Assembly (NCBI GenBank): GCA_016865955.1
Contig: VGNW01000125.1
Span: 1 to 6,809 of the forward strand
Origin: Chloroflexota bacterium
GTDB taxonomy: Bacteria; Chloroflexota; Dehalococcoidia; SZUA-161
DNA: 6,809 nt
Direction of reading: 5' to 3'
Every line of letters begins with the position of its first letter. The first letter of the stretch is position 1. The notes below the pieces were generated by a model, which saw only the letters and a program-made list of their open reading frames with translations, made no database searches and was not told where the DNA came from. Shown here one piece after another: positions 1 through 3,778 of the stretch. Position numbers and translations under genes: made by a program.

Positions 1-1126
1 ACGACCACATCGCCAGACCAAGGAACGCCACCGCAAAGCCGAACAGCGCCACAATGTCAACCCAGATTCCCCCAATTCCCCAGCCCCTCAGCATCACCGA
101 GCGCGTGGCATCGACAGCATAGCTAGGCGGTATGGCATACGACAGCGGCCTCAGCCACGACGGTATCGCCTCCACAGGCCAGAAGATGCCCGCCAGCAGG
201 AACGTGGGCAGCACTATGATGGGGAAGAACTGTATTGCCTGCGCCTCGCGCTTCGCCAGGCTGGAGAGCAGTATGCCCAGGCTCAGGCTCACTATCGCCA
301 GCAAAGCTATCACCAGAAATGCCAGGAATATGTTCCCTACTATCATAATATTGAACGCCAGCACGCCGATGGTGAGCAGCACCACAGTCTGCAGCATGCC
401 AATGATACTGAAGGCGATGGCATAGCCTATCACAATCTCGCTCTCCCGCAAGGGAGTTGCCTGCAGCCTCTCGAGATTGCCAGAGGTGCGCTCCCCCACA
501 AACGATATCAGGGTGAGCAGAGTGGTGAGCATAAACACCACGAACGCCATGATGCCCGGCACGAAGAAGTCCATGAACTTGGCACCCTTGCCGTAGATGG
601 CATCCTCGGCATCCACCGAGATGGGAACCTCGAATCCCTGCTCCTCTATCGTCTTCAGCATGGCATCGCTCACCGCCTGGGCTACCGCATTCGCCACATT
701 CACATTGCTCTTGTCCAGCCTCACCTGTATCGTGGTGCCGCCGGGCAGGGTCGGATTCTGAATCTTGCTGAATATATCGCTGGTGAAGTGCTCGGGAAAG
801 ACGATTACGCCGTAAGCCCCGCCATCCTCTACGCGGCGCACACCCTCGTCCACATCGTCAACATAGTCGACCTTGAGCACATCCTTATCGAAATTTGAGA
901 TAATCTTCTCTGCAATCGAAACGGTGATGGGATAGCCGGGCGCCTGCGCCCCTTCGTCCTGATTGACCACTACTACATGCACATCCTCGACATCGCCGCT
1001 GAACGCCAGTCCGAATACGCACATGGCGATGATGGGCGCGATGAACATCAGCCCCACCGTGCGTCTATCGTTCCGCAAGCCCCGGACAATACGTTTGGTT
1101 ACGCTGAAAGCCCTGCGAATATTCAT
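1..1126 (-). CDS. ABC-2 type transporter permease, 3' end cut off by window edge
   Basis: This is the membrane subunit of an ABC exporter, expected to form the efflux channel together with the ATPase encoded just upstream. From ATG at 1126 the frame stays open for 375 codons to the left edge with no stop, so only the last residues are missing compared with the usual ~370-400. The topology matches the ABC2_membrane_3 class. There is a first hydrophobic segment at about residues 24-42, a large extracytoplasmic domain at about 43-185, then five hydrophobic segments at about 187-211, 231-259, 263-289, 296-314 and 351-374. The cytoplasmic signature GERTSGNLERLQATPLR (about 211-227) is typical of the family. 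The start overlaps the frame-restored ATPase stop as ATGA (1123-1126), a translational-coupling arrangement. Substrate cannot be told from sequence; TetR control suggests a drug, lipid or toxic metabolite. Confidence 0.93.
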   Translation of the reverse strand, partial: MNIRRAFSVTKRIVRGLRNDRRTVGLMFIAPIIAMCVFGLAFSGDVEDVHVVVVNQDEGAQAPGYPITVSIAEKIISNFDKDVLKVDYVDDVDEGVRRVEDGGAYGVIVFPEHFTSDIFSKIQNPTLPGGTTIQVRLDKSNVNVANAVAQAVSDAMLKTIEEQGFEVPISVDAEDAIYGKGAKFMDFFVPGIMAFVVFMLTTLLTLISFVGERTSGNLERLQATPLRESEIVIGYAIAFSIIGMLQTVVLLTIGVLAFNIMIVGNIFLAFLVIALLAIVSLSLGILLSSLAKREAQAIQFFPIIVLPTFLLAGIFWPVEAIPSWLRPLSYAIPPSYAVDATRSVMLRGWGIGGIWVDIVALFGFAVAFLGLAMWS

Positions 1127-1217
1127 GCCTTCACCGCCTCTCGTCTCGACAGAGCCAGGAAGGCATCCTCCAGGTTTGTGGTGCCTGTCATGCGCGTAAT
1201 CTCCGCCGGCGCGCCCC
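1123..1217 (-). pseudogene. Out-of-frame true C-terminal tail of the ABC ATPase (one-base deletion)
   Basis: Shifting frame by one base in the GC-rich run at about 1211-1219 (four C on the plus strand at 1214-1217, where five would restore the frame) makes the ATPase continue as GAPAEITRMTGTTNLEDAF and then ALSRREAVKA before TGA at 1123-1125. GxPAEI followed by NLEDAFLAL is the usual end of exporter ATPases of this type. The repaired protein would be 245 residues and its stop would overlap the permease start as ATGA, exactly the spacing expected of an operon. The observed frame instead stops at 1188. This is either a genuine frameshift or a sequencing or assembly error in a short G/C homopolymer. 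I favour the error because the remaining tail shows no decay. Confidence 0.85.
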
Positions 1218-1859
1218 GGCGATGAGCCTGCCCTGCCTCAGCAGCCCGATTTTGTCGCAGTGCTGCGCCTCGTCCATGTAGTGAGTGGTCAGCACGATGG
1301 TTATGCCCGTCGCCTTCAGCTTATCGAAGTACTCCCAGAATGACGCCCTCAGCTCGGGGTCAACGCCCACCGTGGGCTCATCGAGAAACAGCAGCTTCGG
1401 CTCGTGAATCATACTGCAAGCCAGCGATACCCGATGCTTCATGCCGCCGCTGAGGTTCGACACCGGCTCGTTTCTCCACTTCTCCAGCGCGATGAACTGG
1501 AGCAGTTCCTGCTCCCTCTGGGCGATTGCGCTTCTCGACATGCCGTATAGCTCGCCGTACAGCGACAGGTTGTGGTGCACGCTCAACTCCGTATAGAGGG
1601 CGGTCTCCTGCGGCATGTAGCCGATTTGAGGCAGGATGCTTCTATCAGGTACTTTATTGCCGAAGATATGAGCCTCGCCGCCGCTGGGCTTGAGCAGTCC
1701 GCAGAGTATCTTGATAGCGGTGGTCTTGCCCGCGCCGTTGGGACCCAGCAGCCCGTGGATAGCGCCGTTCTCGATTTTTAGGTTGAGGCTATCCAGCGCC
1801 GTAAACGCCCCGAACTTCTTAGTCAGATTCTTTGTCTCGATAGCATGTCCGTTTTTCAT
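1188..1859 (-). CDS. ABC transporter ATP-binding protein (efflux type), frameshifted at C-terminus
   Basis: This is the nucleotide-binding subunit that should power the adjacent ABC-2 permease. All ATPase motifs are present: Walker A GPNGAGKT (39-46), Q-loop glutamine in MPQE (about 84), signature LSGGM (136-140), Walker B LLFLDEP with catalytic Glu (156-162), D-loop GVDP and switch His in TTHYMDEA (193). ATG at 1859 lies one base after the TetR stop (TGA-T-ATG), with AAAGG about 8 nt upstream, so the two genes are probably co-transcribed and coupled. The open frame gives 223 residues ending in an arginine-rich GARRRRLRA tail. That tail is not typical of the family; see the separate entry for the out-of-frame genuine C-terminus. 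The catalytic core is complete, so activity may survive if the shift is real. Confidence 0.93.
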   Translation of the reverse strand: MKNGHAIETKNLTKKFGAFTALDSLNLKIENGAIHGLLGPNGAGKTTAIKILCGLLKPSGGEAHIFGNKVPDRSILPQIGYMPQETALYTELSVHHNLSLYGELYGMSRSAIAQREQELLQFIALEKWRNEPVSNLSGGMKHRVSLACSMIHEPKLLFLDEPTVGVDPELRASFWEYFDKLKATGITIVLTTHYMDEAQHCDKIGLLRQGRLIAGARRRRLRA

Positions 1860-1860
1860 A

Positions 1861-2487
1861 TCAGCTACCTTTCTTTTGCAGCCCGTTTATGACAAAGTTC
1901 GACAGCTCGGCAGCCATCTTTGAAGTAGGCAGCCCCTGCACCGGGCTTCTCTCCCCTTCCAGCTTGCGCAGGAGGATGAAGCCGATAACCATGCCCACCA
2001 TCGCCCGCACCATCAATCTGTGGTTGAGGCGGCGAAAATCGCCGCTGGCGATTTTCGCCGCCAGGTACTTCTCGGGAAATTGCAGTACCGGCGATAGGAC
2101 TTTCTCGGAGAACGGCTCCCGCAGCTCGGGGTCGCGCAGTATCTCGGTGAACACGAAGAGGAACCTGTCCGCATTCTCGAAACCCCAGCCCAGGCGGTCT
2201 TTTATTATCGAGCGGACGAATTTCTTCTCATCGCCCTGTCCCGCCTGCTTCAGCAGCTCTCTGAAGGGCTGAGTAACCACAAACGTATTGACGATGGCAA
2301 CCAGCAGATCGCGTTTGCTCTCGTAGTAGTTATAGATGGTGCCTACGGCGACACCCGCTTCACGCGCGATATCAGGTATAGTAGCTTCACCATAGCCTTT
2401 TTTAGAGAAAACCGTCAACGCAGCGTCCAGAATCTGCCTCTGGCGGTACTCTGTAATCTGCTCCTTCCTCTCCTGTCGCTTTACCAT
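1861..2487 (-). CDS. TetR/AcrR-family transcriptional regulator
   Basis: This is a 208-residue DNA-binding repressor and the first gene of the efflux operon. The N-terminal TetR_N domain covers about residues 14-62: RQRQILDAALTVFSKKGY, then the helix-turn-helix TIPDIAREAGVAVGTIYNYY (about 36-55) and the usual ESKRDLL. The rest is the variable helical ligand-binding domain, where no specific ligand class can be read. The length is normal for the family. ATG at 2487 is preceded by GGAGGA (2491-2496). The gene stops one base before the ATPase start. It probably represses its own operon through the palindrome at 2506-2523 and is released by a small hydrophobic ligand. That operator resembles the TGAATGA-TCATTCA type recalled for the acyl-CoA-responsive TetR protein FadR of Bacillus; the effector here is not established. 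Confidence 0.94.
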   Translation of the reverse strand: MVKRQERKEQITEYRQRQILDAALTVFSKKGYGEATIPDIAREAGVAVGTIYNYYESKRDLLVAIVNTFVVTQPFRELLKQAGQGDEKKFVRSIIKDRLGWGFENADRFLFVFTEILRDPELREPFSEKVLSPVLQFPEKYLAAKIASGDFRRLNHRLMVRAMVGMVIGFILLRKLEGERSPVQGLPTSKMAAELSNFVINGLQKKGS

Positions 2488-2505
2488 GTATCCTCCGATA
2501 AATAA

Positions 2506-2523
2506 TGAATGAATATTCAGTCA
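2506..2523. promoter_or_regulatory. TetR operator palindrome
   Basis: TGAATGAATATTCAGTCA is an 18-bp inverted repeat with 16 of 18 positions symmetric and a perfect 10-bp core TGAATATTCA. It lies 18 bp ahead of the TetR start codon and begins just past the -10 box, overlapping the expected transcription start. A bound TetR dimer here would block initiation. The half-site TGAATGA resembles operators of FadR-like TetR regulators (from memory). Confidence 0.8.
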
Positions 2524-2525
2524 AT

Positions 2526-2554
2526 ATATTAGCAAGAGAATGCCCTATTGTCAA
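2526..2554 (-). promoter_or_regulatory. Sigma70-type promoter of the tetR-ABC operon
   Basis: On the minus strand TTGACA (2549-2554) is followed after exactly 17 bases by TAATAT (2526-2531), close to the sigma70 consensus. The predicted start of transcription falls around 2519, inside the operator, giving a leader of about 30 nt with the Shine-Dalgarno GGAGGA at 2491-2496. No other good promoter is seen between tetR and the terminator of the toxin-antitoxin side. Confidence 0.78.
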
Positions 2555-2559
2555 TAGGG
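2543..2559. repeat. Perfect 8-1-8 inverted repeat over the -35 box
   Basis: CCCTATTG-T-CAATAGGG is a perfect palindrome of two 8-bp arms around one base, and the -35 hexamer lies within it. It could be a second regulator-binding site or the edge of the repeat cluster that starts immediately to its right. Nothing in the sequence decides between these. Confidence 0.55.
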
Positions 2560-2570
2560 GTTGATATGTC

Positions 2571-2590
2571 ATTCCTGCGAAAGCAGGAAT
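2571..2590. repeat. ATTCCTGC hairpin repeat module with GAAA loop
   Basis: ATTCCTGC-GAAA-GCAGGAAT is a perfect 8-bp stem with a GAAA tetraloop, flanked by GTC on the left and CCAG on the right. The same design (ATTCC...GGAAT preceded by GTC and followed by CCAG) is recalled as a widespread dispersed repeat, for example dRS3-like elements of Neisseria. No transposase accompanies it here, so it may be a non-autonomous or relic repeat. Confidence 0.75.
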
Positions 2591-2620
2591 CCAGGTGCCT
2601 CACCGTTCCAATAGAATAAG

Positions 2621-2642
2621 GAGCGGGTTGGGAAACCCGCTC
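2621..2642. repeat. GAGCGGGTT hairpin module
   Basis: GAGCGGGTT (2621-2629) and AACCCGCTC (2634-2642) form a perfect 9-bp stem with a GGGA loop. The plus strand continues TACTTTTATG, too weak a T-tract to call a terminator, and no plus-strand gene ends here. It is best read as another unit of the intergenic hairpin cluster. Confidence 0.7.
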
Positions 2643-2677
2643 TACTTTTATGAAGATGCCTGGAGGGATTATGAATT

Positions 2678-2705
2678 GTAGGGGCGCAAGGCCTTGCGCC
2701 CCTAC
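2678..2705. repeat. 28-bp perfect palindrome
   Basis: Arms 2678-2691 (GTAGGGGCGCAAGG) and 2692-2705 are exact reverse complements with no spacer. Its outer part, GTAGGGGCG, is shared with the adjacent terminator hairpin at 2716-2738 (same CGCCCCTAC right edge), so the two are related units of one repeat family placed side by side. Such GTAGGGGCG palindromes are recalled as dispersed intergenic repeats in environmental genomes. No gene lies within. Confidence 0.8.
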
Positions 2706-2738
2706 AAAAAAAATCGGGCGCGGCAACCGCGCCCCTAC
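2706..2738 (-). terminator. Intrinsic terminator downstream of the hicB-like gene
   Basis: Read on the minus strand, GGGCGCGG (2734-2727) and CCGCGCCC (2723-2716) form an 8-bp all-GC stem with a TTG loop, followed by GA and eight consecutive T (2713-2706). It starts 25-30 nt after the HicB-like stop at 2763, the right place and orientation to end a minus-strand transcript coming from the toxin-antitoxin genes. It appears to be a repeat unit serving as a terminator. Confidence 0.8.
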
Positions 2739-2762
2739 GAACAATTACAGGCTTGATGTAGC

Positions 2763-2993
2763 CTACGCCACAGGTTCCTTAACTTCAACAACCAGAGACT
2801 CTATGCCTGATTCTTCGGGGATAGGTTCGCCGTGCGCCTTGCAGGACTCCAGATACAACGCGATAGCCTCCTTAGCCATGGCTATCGCCTCTTTTCTGGT
2901 GTCACCTTGAGTATAACATCCGGGGAGAGCCGGCACCTCCACAGAATAACCACCTTCAGGCTCTTGTTTAAGCACAACCATGTATCTCAACAT
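2763..2993 (-). CDS. HicB-like (UPF0150) small protein, orphan antitoxin type
   Basis: This is a 76-residue protein of the HicB antitoxin fold (partial RNase-H-like). The diagnostic run is EPEGGYSVEVPALPGCYTQG (about 10-29), then DTRKEAIAMAKEAIALYLES and GEPIPEE. HicB normally neutralises the HicA mRNA interferase, but no HicA-like frame is found on either side, and the protein lacks the C-terminal DNA-binding extension of longer HicB. It may therefore be an orphan or act on a distant partner. I chose ATG at 2993, with AGGG 8 nt upstream, over the longer TTG frame from 3035, because those extra 14 codons only translate the hairpin repeat at 3010-3040. It lies 56 nt downstream of the BrnA-type gene and is followed by a terminator, so it may be the last gene of that transcript. 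Confidence 0.87.
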   Translation of the reverse strand: MLRYMVVLKQEPEGGYSVEVPALPGCYTQGDTRKEAIAMAKEAIALYLESCKAHGEPIPEESGIESLVVEVKEPVA

Positions 2994-3009
2994 GACAAAC
3001 GCCCTATCT

Positions 3010-3040
3010 CGGGTAGGTTGGAGCATCCGCTCCAACCCTG
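3010..3040. repeat. 31-nt direct hairpin repeat, copy 1
   Basis: This unit contains GGTTGGAGC (3016-3024), loop ATCC and GCTCCAACC (3029-3037), a perfect 9-bp stem. It matches 3639-3669 in the same orientation at 29 of 31 positions. It occupies the spacer between the BrnA-type antitoxin and the HicB-like gene. No T-tract follows on either strand, so it is not an intrinsic terminator; as RNA it could still affect readthrough or mRNA stability. Confidence 0.85.
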
Positions 3041-3049
3041 ACCTTGAAA

Positions 3050-3313
3050 TTAAACTTTTTGCTGTATTTTCTCCTTCAACCAGGTATTAATAAGCGACTC
3101 TGCGGATGTTTGCTTCGATTTAGCGATTTCCGTCAGCTTGCCGGCAAGCTCGGCATCGAGGGCAAACAGATGCGTCCTCCGTTTGATATCCACTTTGAAC
3201 TTTGCCTCAGGCATATCTTTAACGTAATCCCCCATATCACGCGAGTCGAAAAACTCCACGAGCTCATCGAGAGACCTGTATTGAGGTGTGATCTTATATT
3301 TAGCCTTTGCCAT
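3050..3313 (-). CDS. CopG/BrnA-type antitoxin
   Basis: This is an 87-residue antitoxin partner of the overlapping BrnT-type toxin. The N-terminal part (SLDELVEFFDSRDMGDYVKD, about 14-33) is the acidic, toxin-facing style segment. The C-terminal part (FKVDIKRRTHLFALDAELA, about 39-57, then KLTEIAKSKQTSAESLINTW) looks like a ribbon-helix-helix DNA-binding domain of the CopG-antitoxin/BrnA group. I start it at ATG 3313, directly behind AGGAGG, which lies inside the toxin gene. The longer frame from 3349 would ignore this site. It overlaps the toxin end by 14 nt, so the two are translationally coupled. Antitoxins of this group usually bind the toxin and repress the shared promoter; no clear operator palindrome could be picked out upstream. 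Confidence 0.85.
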   Translation of the reverse strand: MAKAKYKITPQYRSLDELVEFFDSRDMGDYVKDMPEAKFKVDIKRRTHLFALDAELAGKLTEIAKSKQTSAESLINTWLKEKIQQKV

Positions 3314-3584
3314 ATAACCTCCTCTCCTTCCTCGCCATATCCCTGGCACTCAATATCAATGCTTCTCTGGTCTTCTTATAAATAAAAAGCACAGCTAGAT
3401 ATCGCCCGGAGTCCGTTTTACCCAAACACAAGTATACATCTTCCCCTTCTCTTTCGCCACTCTCGACAAAGCGGAAGCTCGCTTGACTACTTAGCGCCTC
3501 CTCAACCTCATAAGTCTCAACTCCGTGTTTAAGAGCAAGCTTATCTTCAACGTCCCTGAGCCATATTATGCCCTCAATCTTCAC
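3300..3584 (-). CDS. BrnT-family ribonuclease toxin
   Basis: This is a 94-residue toxin of the BrnT type, known in Brucella as a RelE-like-fold ribonuclease that halts translation and is neutralised by BrnA. Family marks visible are KHGV (19-22), the central GxxDSGRYLAVLF strand region (about 55-67) and the conserved C-terminal ILSARDMARKERRLY (about 77-91). Length is normal for the family. The start is GTG at 3584: an in-frame TAA lies immediately upstream (3585-3587), no ATG is available, and GAGGGG sits about 10 nt before it. It precedes its antitoxin and overlaps it by 14 nt, the usual brnT-brnA order. The residues preceding KHGV (IIWLRDVEDKLAL) diverge from the common WDxxKAxxNxxKHGV pattern, so it is a divergent member or sister family. 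Confidence 0.84.
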   Translation of the reverse strand: MKIEGIIWLRDVEDKLALKHGVETYEVEEALSSQASFRFVESGEREGEDVYLCLGKTDSGRYLAVLFIYKKTREALILSARDMARKERRLYGKG

Positions 3585-3638
3585 TTAACCCAATCCCCTC
3601 CACAAATCGGAGCTAGTAAACCACATAACTGAACATCG

Positions 3639-3669
3639 CGGGTAGGTTGGAGCACCCGCTCCAATCCTG
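3639..3669. repeat. 31-nt direct hairpin repeat, copy 2
   Basis: GGTTGGAGC (3645-3653), loop ACCC and GCTCCAATC (3658-3666) form a 9-bp stem with one G-T pair. It differs from 3010-3040 at only two positions and has the same orientation, 629 bp away. The two copies bracket the BrnT-BrnA pair. This copy lies about 55 bp upstream of the toxin start, in or near its expected promoter. Confidence 0.85.
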
Positions 3670-3687
3670 CTCATGTTACCACGCTTT

Positions 3688-3772
3688 TTTTGCTCGCTAC
3701 AGATGTTATCATCCGCAGCCGTACCCCATCTATGGGCACCCTTGGGGATGATAACATCCCCAAGGAGCAAAA
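3688..3772. repeat. Imperfect 26-nt inverted repeat enclosing the spacer between AIPR and toxin genes
   Basis: Plus-strand 3747-3772 (GATGATAACATC...GAGCAAAA) matches the reverse complement of 3688-3713 at 21 of 26 positions, including a perfect 12-base end (3702-3713 with 3747-3758) and a perfect 8-base end. The 33 nt between hold a small CCCATCTATGGG hairpin (3726-3737). The right arm also takes part in the shorter hairpin at 3740-3765, so the two folds exclude each other. Confidence 0.6.
3740..3765. repeat. Perfect 11-bp hairpin just past the AIPR gene
   Basis: CCTTGGGGATG (3740-3750), loop ATAA and CATCCCCAAGG (3755-3765) form a perfect 11-bp stem. It starts 13 nt after the AIPR stop, which is itself a tandem TGA-TAA. 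On the minus strand no T-run follows it, so a Rho-independent terminator is not supported. A role as 3'-end stabiliser or processing barrier is possible but inferred. Confidence 0.6.
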
Positions 3773-3778
3773 TGATTA

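Noticed and set aside
963..1225. Plus-strand small frames opposite the permease start and ATPase end
   Set aside because: The opposite strand encodes the ABC-2 permease and ATPase with recognisable family sequence; no ribosome site or domain supports the plus-strand frames.
1188..1230. Programmed ribosomal frameshift in the ATPase
   Set aside because: No slippery heptamer is seen, and ATPases of this family are not known to use frameshifting; a deletion or sequence error is simpler.
2529..2744. 71-residue minus-strand frame ending in HLDSCFRRNDIS and related text
   Set aside because: It only translates the hairpin repeat cluster; the DSCFRRND string is a known artefact of the ATTCCTGC repeat, and it overlaps the promoter and terminator.
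2994..3035. N-terminal extension of the HicB-like gene from TTG at 3035
   Set aside because: These 14 codons lie in the hairpin repeat; ATG at 2993 has its own AGGG site and matches the usual family start.
3314..3349. Longer BrnA-type frame starting at 3349
   Set aside because: It lies wholly within the toxin gene, and the AGGAGG site just before ATG 3313 decides the shorter start.
3010..3669. Possible CRISPR array from the repeated 31-nt unit
   Set aside because: There are only two copies 629 bp apart with coding genes between, and no cas genes.
3740..3765. Hairpin as a Rho-independent terminator for AIPR
   Set aside because: The stem is strong but no T-run follows it on the minus strand, so it was recorded as a hairpin only.
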